A DNA stretch of 64,000 nt, taken from JBDGYW01 sp964518955 (GTDB lineage Bacteria > Gemmatimonadota > Gemmatimonadetes > Gemmatimonadales > GWC2-71-9). The number at the start of each line of letters is the position of its first letter. Positions within the stretch are counted from its first letter, which is position 1. The stretch spans positions 1-64,000 of the forward strand of contig CAZFHS010000028.1 of the NCBI GenBank assembly GCA_964518955.1, given 5' to 3'. A model generated the notes under the pieces. It saw only the letters and a list, made by a program, of their open reading frames with translations. It was not told the origin of the DNA and did no database searches. Position numbers and translations under genes: made by a program. Positions 25,212 through 34,610 of the stretch are shown in pieces.

Positions 25212-26900
25212 ATGAGACGAACACTATGCTGGAGCGTACGGAAACTCAGGTGCGTCTGCACCTCTGCTGCCGTAATGTGTGGACTCACTGCGGCGATATC
25301 GGCCGTACCTGCCGCCGCTGCCGCCCAGTACCCCGACACCTACATGCTCGGCCGCGGCGTGCTCAGAATGAGCTTCGAACCATCGTACATGAATTGGGGA
25401 TACAGGTTCGATACCAGCGGTGTGGCGGTGCCACTGGGCGCCGACCTGAGCTTCGATTCGACCAGCTCCAGTTTCTTCCCGAGCATGAGCCCTGCCGAGG
25501 CGGCTATATGGTCTATTACCGGCGATTCTGCTCTCGGAATAAACGTCGGCTCGGTGCAGACGAAGTTGGATGCCGACGTCCGTAGGTTCCCGTTCAACTT
25601 CCGGCTCGGTCTTCACGACAGGATGACATTCACCGTGTCCGTTCCGGTCGTCACCACGCGTATGCAGGTCGATTTTGCGCACGACACGACTGGCGCCAAC
25701 GCAGGGTGGAACCAGGCTTCGGCAATCTCGGGTGATGCCGCCGCAGCCATAGGACAAATGTCCCAGTTGCTCGGTCAGATCGAGGCCTCAGCCAACGCCC
25801 TGGATGCGACCATAGGCGGCGGCGGACTGGACTGCCCCAACGGACCCCAATGTGACGGCGCACGCGATCTGGTGAGCCGAGCACGGGCCATGGCAAACGA
25901 TCTCATCGCCCTGACCGGGGTGAACGCGAGTGGAGAGCTGTCGGCCGCGTTGCCACCGTTCTCACCGGTGGAGTCCTCCGCAACGGGACAGGCACTGGCG
26001 GTGGCGATCCAGACGATCTCCGCGGAATTCCAAACATTCGGGGCACCGGCAATTTCGGGAACAGTTCCATTGCCCTCGACGATCATCGATCCAGACAGCT
26101 CCAGTGTGCGAGACGCACTGTCTGAACTCGGAACCGGCTTCGGTTACGACGCCCAGCCGCTCGATTTCGCCAAATACCGGCAGAAGCTGGGAGATGTCGA
26201 GGTTGGCCTCAGGTACGGTCTGTTTCAACGACCATCCTTGCGCGCAGTGTTGTCCACTACCGTACGTCTGCCAACCGGCACTCGTGACTCACCCGACCAC
26301 TTCGTAGATATCGGAACCGGCGACAAACAGACCGACGTCGAGGCCGGCGTCGACCTGGCCTTCGAGCCGGGATCTGTAGTTGGTATCGCGTTGGCCGCGC
26401 GCTACAACCTCCAGCTAGGCGATCAACTCGTTCGCAGGATCACCAACCCGCACCAACCCATAGCTCCCATCGCCTCGGAACAAACCGTATCGAGGAACCT
26501 AGGCGATGTGTTGACGCTCGCGGCCTATCCCACACTGAGGCTCAACCCGAGTTTTCGTGCCTACGGAGCATTGCACTACTACCGGAAGGGTGCGGACACT
26601 TACACGGGTCAGGACTACACTCCCCCGGGATTGCCGACCGTGCCGGTATCGGAGCTTGGCGCTGAAAGCTCAATGAGCAGCCTGAGCTTGGGGGCTGGAA
26701 TACATTTCCGCTCGAGCGGCCGCGACGGCCTCAGTCTTCCGGCCGAGGCGGGCGTGTACTACCATGCAGCGTATCAGGGATCTGGGGGATTCACTCCAAA
26801 GACGACGGGCGTGACGTTTTATCTGCGGTTGTTCAGGAGACTGTTTGGAGGTCAGCCTGCCGAGGTTGAGGAGGAAGCTGAGGAACCGGTGGGCAGTTAA
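25212..26900 (+). CDS. Exported hypothetical protein, probable outer-membrane barrel
   Basis: About 562 residues from the ATG at 25212; an upstream in-frame start lies inside the terminator. An unusually long N-terminal signal region ends in AVPAAAAAQ. The protein then reads YMLGRGVLRMSFEPSYMNWGYRFD and FRLGLHDRMTFTVSVPVVTTRMQVDFAHDTTG, with a helical insertion at about 165-260 (QMSQLLGQIEASANALDATIGG). The C-terminal 230 residues are rich in alternating strands (VEVGLRYGLFQRPSLRAVLSTTVRLPTG, IALAARYNLQLGD, AGVYYHAAYQ, GVTFYLRLFRRLF). The architecture suggests a transporter-like barrel with an inserted helical segment. I recognise no family. It follows the FadL/SGNH pair but has its own transcription unit. 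Confidence 0.7.
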   Translation: MRRTLCWSVRKLRCVCTSAAVMCGLTAAISAVPAAAAAQYPDTYMLGRGVLRMSFEPSYMNWGYRFDTSGVAVPLGADLSFDSTSSSFFPSMSPAEAAIWSITGDSALGINVGSVQTKLDADVRRFPFNFRLGLHDRMTFTVSVPVVTTRMQVDFAHDTTGANAGWNQASAISGDAAAAIGQMSQLLGQIEASANALDATIGGGGLDCPNGPQCDGARDLVSRARAMANDLIALTGVNASGELSAALPPFSPVESSATGQALAVAIQTISAEFQTFGAPAISGTVPLPSTIIDPDSSSVRDALSELGTGFGYDAQPLDFAKYRQKLGDVEVGLRYGLFQRPSLRAVLSTTVRLPTGTRDSPDHFVDIGTGDKQTDVEAGVDLAFEPGSVVGIALAARYNLQLGDQLVRRITNPHQPIAPIASEQTVSRNLGDVLTLAAYPTLRLNPSFRAYGALHYYRKGADTYTGQDYTPPGLPTVPVSELGAESSMSSLSLGAGIHFRSSGRDGLSLPAEAGVYYHAAYQGSGGFTPKTTGVTFYLRLFRRLFGGQPAEVEEEAEEPVGS

Positions 26901-26924
26901 GGAAAACCAACTGGCATACACTTC

Positions 26925-26974
26925 TGTTCGCTGTATGTTGTTCGCTGTTCGTTGCTCGTCCTACTCCCCCCCCG
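26925..26974. repeat. Heptad array abutting recN stop
   Basis: Five 7-bp units at 26925-26959 (TGTTCGC, TGTATGT, TGTTCGC, TGTTCGT, TGCTCGT) are followed by a C-rich stretch including eight consecutive C, which overlaps the last codons of recN (ending RRAGGE). Confidence 0.75.
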
Positions 26975-28628
26975 CCCTCCTAATCATCTCTCTCGCATGC
27001 TTTGTCGCAACCGGGTCAGCTCCGTCGCCTAACATCCGAGCCACCTCTTCAACCCGACTCTCGCCCTCCAGCACGGATATCTCGGTGCTTGGCAAGCCAT
27101 CCTTTTGGCGTTTCTCGACGCGAAGGTGATGTTGTGCCCTGGCAGCTATCTGCGGCAGGTGGGTGATTATCAACACTTGCCTAGTTTCAGCCACCTGCGC
27201 GAGCGCCTCTGACACCTGTACCGCAACTTCGCCGCCAATGCCTTGATCGACTTCATCGAATACGAGTGTCGGTATCGAATCGTGCCGTGCTAGCACGACT
27301 TTGAGTGCCAACATCAAACGTGACAACTCCCCACCACTCGCCACCGTCGATAACGGCTTCGGTTCGATCCCCTCGTTGAGAGTGACTAGGAAGGTCACCA
27401 CATCAGCGCCAGTGGCGTTGATCCTCTCGGCCTCGGTTAGCTGGACGACGAACTTGCCCTGGTTCATGCCCAAACCGGGTAGGAGCTTGTTGACCGCCTT
27501 TTCTAGATTTGCGCCTGCTTTCTCACGCTTCCCGGTAAGGCGGCCTGAAGCGTCCTCCAACGCAGTCGTGGCTGCCGTCAGTTCCTCGCCGATTTTCTCC
27601 AGGTCGGTGTCCGCGGTGTCGAGGAGGTCCAGTTCCTGTATTGCCTGCTCTCCTGTACGCTGCACGTCTTCAATTGCAGGGCCGTACTTCTGCTTCAGAC
27701 GGTAGATGAGGTCGCGACGACGCTCCACCGCCGTCAGACGATCTGGATCGAGTTCGATGGAGGAAGAGTACTCGCGAACTCCGATCGCGAGTTCTTCGAC
27801 GTTCGCCAAAGCAGTGTCGAGGAGTTCCTGCCACTTCACCACCGACCCATCAATACGTTCTATTGAGGAGAGTTCTTTGAGCGCTCGGCCGAGAGTGCTC
27901 GCTGCCGAGTTTTCCTCACCGTCGAGCAGCGCCGCTAGCACCTCCGAGTGCACCGTCAGGTCTTCGACGTTGGCGAGTTTGCGGCTCTCATGCTCCAGTT
28001 CTTCGTACTCACCGAGGCGTAGCTCCGCACCGGCTATCTCTTGAGCTACGTGCCGGAGGTAGTCGGCGCGTTTGCGCACCTCGTCACGCCGAGCAGAAAG
28101 TTCCAATTCCCGTTTTCGGAGAGCGGTGGCATCGGCGAAGAGAGACTCTATCGTCTTGCGATCTGCCGCATGCCCCCCAAAGGCGTCGAGAATGTCGCGC
28201 TGAGCAGCAGCCTTCAGCAGCGACTGTGCCTCATGCTGGCCGTGCAGATCGACCAGAAACCGCCCTATAGTCGAAAGCGCCGATACGGTTGTCGGGCTCC
28301 CGTTAGCCCAGGCTCTGTTTCTGCCTTCGTTGCTTATGTCGCGGCGTACGGCGAGGCGGTCATCTTCGATGTCCAATCCTGAGTTGTTCGTCACCTGGCG
28401 GAGATCGGAATTCGCGTCGATGTCGAATGCCGCCTCAACGACGCAACGGTCGGCCCCAGGGCGTACGAGATCGTTGCTGGCACGTTCGCCCAGCAACAGG
28501 GCGAGCGCATCCACCAACATTGACTTACCCGCACCGGTCTCGCCGGTGAGAACGTTCAAGCCTGGTTTTAGTGAGAGGGTGGCGTCACTAATGACAGCCA
28601 GATCTCTAACACGGATTTCGGTGAGCAC
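26961..28628 (-). CDS. recN: DNA repair protein RecN
   Basis: 555 residues, normal for RecN. The SMC-like head is split: Walker A GETGAGKS at residues 29-36, and the C-terminal part with the signature SGGELSRLMLALKVVLA followed by Walker B TLVFDEVDQGIGG and the late ITHLPQIAARAQHHLRV. A coiled-coil-like middle (about 150-370) is rich in Glu, Leu and Lys. RecN binds DNA ends and holds double-strand-break partners together for RecA-dependent repair. It is the last gene of the long minus-strand run, 6 bases after nadK. The C-terminus and stop codon run into a C-rich heptad array. Confidence 0.96.
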   Translation of the reverse strand: MLTEIRVRDLAVISDATLSLKPGLNVLTGETGAGKSMLVDALALLLGERASNDLVRPGADRCVVEAAFDIDANSDLRQVTNNSGLDIEDDRLAVRRDISNEGRNRAWANGSPTTVSALSTIGRFLVDLHGQHEAQSLLKAAAQRDILDAFGGHAADRKTIESLFADATALRKRELELSARRDEVRKRADYLRHVAQEIAGAELRLGEYEELEHESRKLANVEDLTVHSEVLAALLDGEENSAASTLGRALKELSSIERIDGSVVKWQELLDTALANVEELAIGVREYSSSIELDPDRLTAVERRRDLIYRLKQKYGPAIEDVQRTGEQAIQELDLLDTADTDLEKIGEELTAATTALEDASGRLTGKREKAGANLEKAVNKLLPGLGMNQGKFVVQLTEAERINATGADVVTFLVTLNEGIEPKPLSTVASGGELSRLMLALKVVLARHDSIPTLVFDEVDQGIGGEVAVQVSEALAQVAETRQVLIITHLPQIAARAQHHLRVEKRQKDGLPSTEISVLEGESRVEEVARMLGDGADPVATKHAREMIRRAGGE

Positions 28629-28634
28629 TTGTTC

Positions 28635-29504
28635 CTACTCCTGACGAGAACGCAAGTCACCCCATTGTAGCAGCTCTCGCACTCTGTCCAAGTACCCTTT
28701 CTTCCCGAGACGTACCAATTGTATGGCGGAGGAAGCCCTCCGAACCACCACGCGATCGTCGGGACCGAGCGTGTCTCCGTGTTGACCGTCGTACGAGACA
28801 ATCACCTTGTCTCTTTGGGGAGGAACCACCTGTAGGCCGATCACCGCGTCTCCCGGAACGACGAGAGGGCGGAACGCAAGTGCATGCGGGCAAATCGCGG
28901 TAATAACCAGAGCGTCTGCTGCAGGCATTACAATTGGGCCACCCGCGCTCAAAGAGTAGGCGGTCGATCCTGTGGGGGTGGCGACGATCACTCCGTCAGA
29001 GCTGTACAAACCGACGGCGGCACCGTCGACCGTTACCCTGAATTGCATCAGGTGCGCCACACCTGCCTTGTGAACGACAATGTCGTTCAGGACTATGACA
29101 TCGGAGCGCTCTTGTCCGTGTTCATCGACAATGGACGTCTTCAGCGTGGTGAGCTGCTCGGTGCGGTGCTCCGAGCGCATCACCGCCCCAAGATCCTGCT
29201 CGATTCGATCGGGCGTGGTGCTGGTGAGAAACCCCACTCGACCGAGGTTGACGCCCAGCACCGGGACGTCTGAGGGACCCAGGTAACGCATCGCACGAAG
29301 TAGGGTACCGTCGCCGCCCAAAGTGACGAGTAGGTCGATATCGGGACCTTCAGGACCGAACTCAGGTACGGTTTCCTGCCATGATTCCGCTATACGCGGT
29401 TCGCCAAAAACGGTAAGCCCGTTTGAGGATGCAAACGCGCGAATGCGATAGAGGAGAGCCGGCAACTTCTCGTAGCTCAGGTTCCCTACAACACCAACTC
29501 TCAT
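28635..29504 (-). CDS. nadK: NAD kinase
   Basis: 289 residues. The start MRVGVVGNLSYEKLPALLYRI begins at the overlap with the dxs stop. The conserved GGDGT motif is at residues 63-67 (LVTLGGDGTLLRAMRYL), followed by VLGVNLGRVGFLT and the NE/ND region (VLNDIVVHKA), and later YSSDGVIVATPTGSTAYSLSAGGPIV, the NAD-binding signature. The enzyme phosphorylates NAD to NADP in the cytosol. It overlaps dxs by 4 bases and is followed closely by recN, a widespread pairing (nadK-recN). Confidence 0.97.
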   Translation of the reverse strand: MRVGVVGNLSYEKLPALLYRIRAFASSNGLTVFGEPRIAESWQETVPEFGPEGPDIDLLVTLGGDGTLLRAMRYLGPSDVPVLGVNLGRVGFLTSTTPDRIEQDLGAVMRSEHRTEQLTTLKTSIVDEHGQERSDVIVLNDIVVHKAGVAHLMQFRVTVDGAAVGLYSSDGVIVATPTGSTAYSLSAGGPIVMPAADALVITAICPHALAFRPLVVPGDAVIGLQVVPPQRDKVIVSYDGQHGDTLGPDDRVVVRRASSAIQLVRLGKKGYLDRVRELLQWGDLRSRQE

Positions 29505-31405
29505 GCGGTAGTCAAGCTCACTTCGGTAGCACGAGCGCGCACCCTCGAGGCAATACCCTCAGCGGTGAGCCCAACGTCTTCGAGCTGACGAGCGCGTGTC
29601 GCGTGCTGAAACATCTCGTCGGGAATTCCCATGACGGTGACTCTCACATCCGGATTGACCGACTCAATCTTGGTCGCAATGTAGCTCCCAAAACCATTGA
29701 TGTCCGTCCCCTCTTCGACAGTAACGAGCAGCCGATGCGATTCGCAGAGCCGCGTCAACATGGCCTCGTCGAGAGGCTTGATGAACCGGCAGTTGACCAC
29801 CGTCGGGTCCAACCCGTCCTCCTCGAGGAGATCCACTGCATCTAGCGCGGGTTGACACATCACTCCGACAGCCAGAATGGCACAGTCAGTGCCCTCTCGC
29901 AACACCTCCCACGTTCCGTATTCAACTGGCTCGACGTCGCCTACGGGCGGCACCGCGGCGGGTACGTTGTCTCGGGGATACCTGATACTGAACGGGCCTG
30001 CCTCATGTTCGAGCGCGCACTTCATGAGGCCCATCAGCTCGGTACCATCCTTGGGCTGCGTGACGGTCATACCCGGAACGGTTAGCATGTAGGCGATATC
30101 GTAGAGCCCCATATGCGTTTGACCGTCTGCGCCGACCATTCCTGCCCGATCCATGCAGAACACTACGGGCAGGTTCTGAAGCGCGACGTCATGGAACACG
30201 CAGTCGTACGCGCGCTGCAAAAACGAAGAATAAATCGCCACGACAGGGCGTATGCCTTGTGCTGCGAGTCCGGCGGCAAACGTGGTCGCGTGAGCTTCCG
30301 CAATTCCGACGTCGAAAAACCGCTCTGGGTATTTGCGTTGGAAGAAGTTCGTGCCGGTTCCCGAAGGCATCGCGGCCGTGATAGCTGCCAGGTTCGGATA
30401 TACGCGGCCGAGATCCATGAGCGCCGTGCCGAACACCTTGGTCCACGAAGGCGTTTTGCCTGGTTTGCTCGGACGTACCACGCCTGTTGCTGGATCATAC
30501 GGGTTGCGTGCGTGGAATCTTTCGTGATCGGGCTCCTCGAAGGGGAAACCTTTTCCCTTCTCGGTGAGAACATGCACGATCCGAGGACCATCCAGCTTTT
30601 TCACCATGTCGAACGTCTTGACCATTGCCTCGATGTCGTGGCCGTCGATTGGGCCGAAATACCGGAAACCAAATTCTTCGAACAACATCCCGGGCGACCA
30701 GAGATTCTTGATGCTCTCTTCGATATTTCTCGCCAAATGGACCATACGTTCGCCACCCACGACCTTCGAAGTTCGTTCTACGACGCCCTTCACGCGCTCG
30801 CGAATTCTATTGGTGATGGGGCTGGCGATAATCGACCCGAGGTATTTGCTCATAGCTCCGACGTTCGGCGCGATGGACATGCCGTTGTCGTTGAGCACCA
30901 TGATCAGGTCATGCTCGGAATGACCGGCGTTATTCAAGCCCTCATATGGCAGCCCACAGGTCATGGAGCCATCACCAACCACCGCAACGACATCGAACGA
31001 TTCCTCGTTCAGATCGCGCGCGGCGGCAATTCCAAGCGCAGCAGACATGGCCGTTCCGGCGTGCCCCGCGGCGAATATATCGTGCTCGCTTTCATCGGGT
31101 CTCAGGAAGCCCGACAAGCCGCCCTCCTGGCGCAGAGTCGGCAGGCGGTCGTTGCGCCCTGTCAGCACCTTCCATGGATATCCTTGGTGACCCACATCCC
31201 AGACGATTTTGTCGCGAGGCGAGTCGAAGCAGCTAAGCAATGCAACCGTAAGCTCGACTACTCCCAAACCCGAGCCGATATGACCGCCGGTTTGGGAAAC
31301 CACGTCAATCAGGCGTTGGCGGACCTCGTCTGCAAGCTCCTGCAGGCGTTCGGGGGGAATCTCCCTGATGTCCTCCGGCCCTGCGATCGATTCTAGTAAA
31401 CTCAT
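29501..31405 (-). CDS. dxs: 1-deoxy-D-xylulose-5-phosphate synthase
   Basis: 634 residues, full length. Thiamine-diphosphate motif: VVGDGSMTCGLPYEGLNNAG...LNDN (GDG to N). The N-terminal segment SGLGVVELTVALLSCFDSPRDKIVWDVGHQGYPWKVLTGR carries the catalytic His of GHQ. The transketolase middle domain has DVGIAEAHATTFAAGLAAQG with the catalytic Glu, and the C-terminal domain ends with VTVEEGTDINGFGSYI. It makes DXP from pyruvate and glyceraldehyde-3-phosphate, the first step of the MEP isoprenoid pathway. The next gene upstream encodes a prenyl synthase, so isoprenoid precursor and chain synthesis are linked in one operon. Confidence 0.97.
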   Translation of the reverse strand: MSLLESIAGPEDIREIPPERLQELADEVRQRLIDVVSQTGGHIGSGLGVVELTVALLSCFDSPRDKIVWDVGHQGYPWKVLTGRNDRLPTLRQEGGLSGFLRPDESEHDIFAAGHAGTAMSAALGIAAARDLNEESFDVVAVVGDGSMTCGLPYEGLNNAGHSEHDLIMVLNDNGMSIAPNVGAMSKYLGSIIASPITNRIRERVKGVVERTSKVVGGERMVHLARNIEESIKNLWSPGMLFEEFGFRYFGPIDGHDIEAMVKTFDMVKKLDGPRIVHVLTEKGKGFPFEEPDHERFHARNPYDPATGVVRPSKPGKTPSWTKVFGTALMDLGRVYPNLAAITAAMPSGTGTNFFQRKYPERFFDVGIAEAHATTFAAGLAAQGIRPVVAIYSSFLQRAYDCVFHDVALQNLPVVFCMDRAGMVGADGQTHMGLYDIAYMLTVPGMTVTQPKDGTELMGLMKCALEHEAGPFSIRYPRDNVPAAVPPVGDVEPVEYGTWEVLREGTDCAILAVGVMCQPALDAVDLLEEDGLDPTVVNCRFIKPLDEAMLTRLCESHRLLVTVEEGTDINGFGSYIATKIESVNPDVRVTVMGIPDEMFQHATRARQLEDVGLTAEGIASRVRARATEVSLTTA

Positions 31406-31434
31406 CTACTGGTGCGCATTTCTCGAAAAAAGGT

Positions 31435-32373
31435 TCAAGAGCGGCGATTGGCCACAAACTCGGCCAGGCCACCCAACAACTCTGAATCTATCCCACAATG
31501 GGCAAGATGGTCCACGGCTCGCCGGACTCTCGTTTCGGCTTCTTGCTTCGCCGCTTCCATCCCTAGCAGTCCCGGATAGGTCGCCTTGTTCTGTACGGCA
31601 TCCTTTCCGGCTGTCTTGCCCAACTCACCCGAGGTAGCAGTCGAGTCGAGAATATCGTCCACAATCTGAAAGGCCAGCCCTATCTCCTGGCCGTAGCGTC
31701 GTACCGCTTCGACCTGCTCGGCGCCCGCCCGTGCAGCTAGTGCACCCATGACGCCGCAGGCGGTGATCAGAGCACCGGTCTTGGCCCTGTGGATGCGCAT
31801 CAACTTCTCGAGCGACACCGCCTTGTTCTCCGCTTCCAGGTCGAGCACCTGACCACCCACCATACCGCTCGCGCCAACTGCCCGGAACAGTTCTACGCCA
31901 ATTGCGCCGAGCACATCATGGGTTAGCCCCAGGCGTTGACCGCCCGCCGAAAGCACACGTGCCGCAAGGGGAACCATCTGAAAGCCAGCCTCCGTGGCGG
32001 TGGCCACGTCAAACTCGCAATGAGTCGACGGCCGACCACGTCGGAGGTCGTCGTCATCCATACATGGCAAATCGTCATGGACGAGAGAATAGGTGTGCAA
32101 GACTTCGACTGCTGCTGCCAACTCGACAGCGTCGCCGGATCCCCCTAGAGCATCGTATGCGGCAAGCAACAATGCCGGACGCAACCGCTTGCCCGGAGTC
32201 GCGAGAGAATACGCAATAGCTTCGCCCACACGGCCACCAATATCGTGGCGTGCTCGCTCCGACCAGTCTACGAGGACCTGATTGACCGAGTCGCGCGTGC
32301 CCTTCAGAAACTCCGCGGGATCAGAGATCGAGGTCTTCCGTGCCGAGTGTACCGTCGTTCTCCTCCAGAACAC
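31435..32373 (-). CDS. ispA: Polyprenyl (farnesyl/geranylgeranyl) diphosphate synthase
   Basis: 312 residues. First Asp-rich motif VHDDLPCMDDDDLRRGRPSTH and second QIVDDILDSTATSGELGKTAGKD, both complete; GKRLRPALLLAAYDALGG binds the substrate diphosphate. These define short-chain all-trans prenyl synthases (IspA/GGPPS). The residues upstream of the first motif (HTYSLVHDD) suit FPP or GGPP length, but chain length is not certain. The only in-frame start is a GTG that lies 53 bases inside xseB, so the N-terminus overlaps it strongly, suggesting translational coupling. Followed by dxs. Confidence 0.93.
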   Translation of the reverse strand: MFWRRTTVHSARKTSISDPAEFLKGTRDSVNQVLVDWSERARHDIGGRVGEAIAYSLATPGKRLRPALLLAAYDALGGSGDAVELAAAVEVLHTYSLVHDDLPCMDDDDLRRGRPSTHCEFDVATATEAGFQMVPLAARVLSAGGQRLGLTHDVLGAIGVELFRAVGASGMVGGQVLDLEAENKAVSLEKLMRIHRAKTGALITACGVMGALAARAGAEQVEAVRRYGQEIGLAFQIVDDILDSTATSGELGKTAGKDAVQNKATYPGLLGMEAAKQEAETRVRRAVDHLAHCGIDSELLGGLAEFVANRRS

Positions 32374-32548
32374 GTTGAACGGTGAGTTCGGACTGCGATA
32401 GTAGCTCTCGCGCCTTCTTGAGGCGATCTACGCCCTCCTGGAACAGCTCCAACGCCTTGTCCAAGTCGAGGTCTTCTCCTTCTAACGACCTCACGATCGA
32501 CTCGAGGCGTTCGACTTCAGTGCGAAAGGAAAGTTTTTCTTCGCTCAT
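32321..32548 (-). CDS. xseB: Exodeoxyribonuclease VII small subunit
   Basis: 75 residues, the standard size. SFRTEVERLESIVRSLEGEDLDLDKALELFQEGVDRLKKARELL matches the XseB coiled-coil pair (LExIVxxLExGxLxLExxLxxFExGxxLxxxC). The ATG overlaps the xseA stop by 4 bases. XseB binds several copies per XseA to form the single-strand-specific ExoVII nuclease. The C-terminus overlaps the start of the prenyl synthase, the frequent xseA-xseB-ispA-dxs order in bacteria. Confidence 0.95.
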   Translation of the reverse strand: MSEEKLSFRTEVERLESIVRSLEGEDLDLDKALELFQEGVDRLKKARELLSQSELTVQRVLEENDGTLGTEDLDL

Positions 32549-33738
32549 ACGTCAGGCGCCATCCTCTCCTGGTTCTTCCCAACAGCTCGGGCGGCGATCT
32601 CGCCGTCAGAGACTGTGAGGCGAAAATCGGTGCCCGGCGCGAAGTCACCGGCGTGTTTGAGAACACGCCCTTCCTCATCGCGGGCGACCGAATAGCCTCG
32701 TTCCAACACCTTGAGTGGGCTGAGCGCATCCAACTGCGCACTCAACCTGCCGATTTGCATCTTGCGGTTGTCGACATTCATCGAAATCGCATTCGTCAGC
32801 CGATCGGTGGTACGTGCAAGGCGCTCCCGCCCGAGCTTTGTATGCGACGACAATCCACTTGCTAACCGCTGGGCGAGCGTACATGTCATTCCGCTCACCT
32901 CTGTACGGTCGGGCAACGCTGTCTCGGCGGCAACCGACGGCGTGGGAGCACGCACATCCGCGACGAGGTCTGTCAGCGATACGTCGGTCTCATGCCCAAC
33001 CGCGGAGATAGTTGGCATTGCCATCGCTGCCAGCGCTCTCGCGACCTTCTCGCTGTTGAACGCCCAAAGGTCTTCGGCCGATCCGCCGCCACGGCCGATG
33101 ATCAGCAAATCCAAGTCTTGAATCTTGCTTGCCAGGCCAAGTCCCGCGACCAACCCCTCCTCGGCACCTTCACCCTGCACCAGAGTCGGGACCACGAGTA
33201 GTTTCACCATCGGCCATCTGCGCCTGGCCACCGAGACGACATCTCGCAGAGCCGCCCCATCGGGACTCGTGACGATGGCAATTCGGGCGGGGAATTTCGG
33301 CAGCGGTCGTTTGCGAGCGGGATCGAGCAGGCCGTCACGCTCGAGCGCAAGCCTGGCCCGCTCCAGACGCAGCTTCCACAACCCGCCCTCGTCGGTAGGC
33401 ACCAGCCTCTTCACGGTGAGCCTAAACTCACCGCGCTCTTCCCAAACCGTGGGTTTTGCTTCGATGAAGACCTGCGAACCCTCGTCCGGTGGCGCCGGCA
33501 AGTTCCTGTTGGCGTTGCGCCACATCACGCAACGCACCTGCGCATCAGCGTCCCGTAGAGTGAAGTACCAGTGCCCGCTGCGATATGCCTTGAACCCCGA
33601 CACTTCCCCGCGGACCCAAACCTGCGTGAACCCGTTTTCGATAAGACGGCGCGCCTGCTTTGTTACTGCCGATACACTCCACGCGCCGTCTTTCGGATTC
33701 TCCTCGACTTGAGAAAAGAGGTCTAGGCCTCCGTCCAC
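32545..33738 (-). CDS. xseA: Exodeoxyribonuclease VII large subunit
   Basis: 397 residues. N-terminal OB-fold: TQVWVRGEVSGFKAYRSGHWYFTLRDADAQVRCVMWR. Catalytic domain: PARIAIVTSPDGAALRDVVSVARRRWP, then LLIIGRGGGSAEDLWAFNSEKVARALAAMAMPTISAVGHETDVSLTDLVADVRAPTPSVAAE, all conserved XseA signatures (GRGGGSxEDLWxFN, GHExDxT). The C-terminal coiled coil ends with LKVLERGYSVARDEEGRVL. ExoVII degrades single-stranded DNA from both ends in repair. The start lies 16 bases inside folD. Confidence 0.96.
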   Translation of the reverse strand: MDGGLDLFSQVEENPKDGAWSVSAVTKQARRLIENGFTQVWVRGEVSGFKAYRSGHWYFTLRDADAQVRCVMWRNANRNLPAPPDEGSQVFIEAKPTVWEERGEFRLTVKRLVPTDEGGLWKLRLERARLALERDGLLDPARKRPLPKFPARIAIVTSPDGAALRDVVSVARRRWPMVKLLVVPTLVQGEGAEEGLVAGLGLASKIQDLDLLIIGRGGGSAEDLWAFNSEKVARALAAMAMPTISAVGHETDVSLTDLVADVRAPTPSVAAETALPDRTEVSGMTCTLAQRLASGLSSHTKLGRERLARTTDRLTNAISMNVDNRKMQIGRLSAQLDALSPLKVLERGYSVARDEEGRVLKHAGDFAPGTDFRLTVSDGEIAARAVGKNQERMAPDV

Positions 33739-34610
33739 TGTCTTGCGGCCTGAACCGTGTTGTAAAGCAGCATCGTTATTGTCATTGGGCCAACACCGCC
33801 GGGGACCGGCGTGACGGCAGAGGCCACTTCCATCGCGGCATCGAAGTCGACGTCACCAGCTATGCGATACCCCTTTTCCGTAGAGGGATCTTCTACTCTG
33901 GTGGTCCCGACATCGATTACCACGGCGCCCGGCTTGATCATGTCAGCACCGACGAACTCAGGCATGCCCATGGCCGCGATCAGAATGTCGCCCTCCCGCG
34001 CATACTCTGCGATGTTCTTCGTGCGAGAGTGACACATCGTGACCGTTGCGTTAGCACCTTTTGCCTTTTGCGTGAGTATGGATGCCGCCGGCCGGCCAAC
34101 GAGGTTGGAACGTCCCAGGACTACGATATGAGCACCTTCGATCTCGGCTCCGCACCGGATCAGCATCTGCTGTACACCGTAGGGAGTCGCCGGACGGAAC
34201 CCTGTCGGATCGCCAATCGATACCTTCCCGACGTTGACCGGGTGAAAACCATCCACATCCTTCCCAGGATCGATGGCCAGCAACACCTTTTGCTCATCGA
34301 TATGCTTCGGTAACGGCAACTGCACGAGGTAGCCGTGGATCTTCGGATCGGTATTGAGCCGATCGATGACACCCATGAGTTCCTCTTCCGTCGTCTCTTC
34401 CGGGAGTGTGATCGTTTCGCTGTGCATGCCGAGCTTCTCGCATGCTTTCCCCTTCATCCTCACGTACACCTGACTCGCGGGATCTTCACCCACCAAAACC
34501 ACCGCCAGCCCCGGAGTCACTCCCTTCGCCTTCAGCTCTTCGATCTCTACCGAGAGATCCGCTCTCATCTGTTCGGCAATTGCTTTGCCGTCAATCTTCT
34601 CAGCGCGCAA
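33723..34610 (-). CDS. folD: Bifunctional methylenetetrahydrofolate dehydrogenase/cyclohydrolase
   Basis: 295 residues, normal. Active-site region VGEDPASQVYVRMKGKACEKLG with the catalytic Lys and Tyr, then YLVQLPLPKHIDEQKVLLAIDPGKDVDGFHPVNVG, and the NADP-binding GRSNLVGRPAA, followed by VIDVGTTRV and GDVDF..VTPVPGGVGPMTITML. FolD interconverts methylene-, methenyl- and formyl-tetrahydrofolate in the cytosol. It overlaps the upstream rny by 11 bases and the downstream xseA by 16 bases. Confidence 0.97.
   Translation of the reverse strand: MRAEKIDGKAIAEQMRADLSVEIEELKAKGVTPGLAVVLVGEDPASQVYVRMKGKACEKLGMHSETITLPEETTEEELMGVIDRLNTDPKIHGYLVQLPLPKHIDEQKVLLAIDPGKDVDGFHPVNVGKVSIGDPTGFRPATPYGVQQMLIRCGAEIEGAHIVVLGRSNLVGRPAASILTQKAKGANATVTMCHSRTKNIAEYAREGDILIAAMGMPEFVGADMIKPGAVVIDVGTTRVEDPSTEKGYRIAGDVDFDAAMEVASAVTPVPGGVGPMTITMLLYNTVQAARQWTEA

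Noticed and set aside
30113..31396. 427-codon plus-strand frame
   Set aside because: Lies fully antisense to dxs, which is clearly real; no motif or ribosome site.
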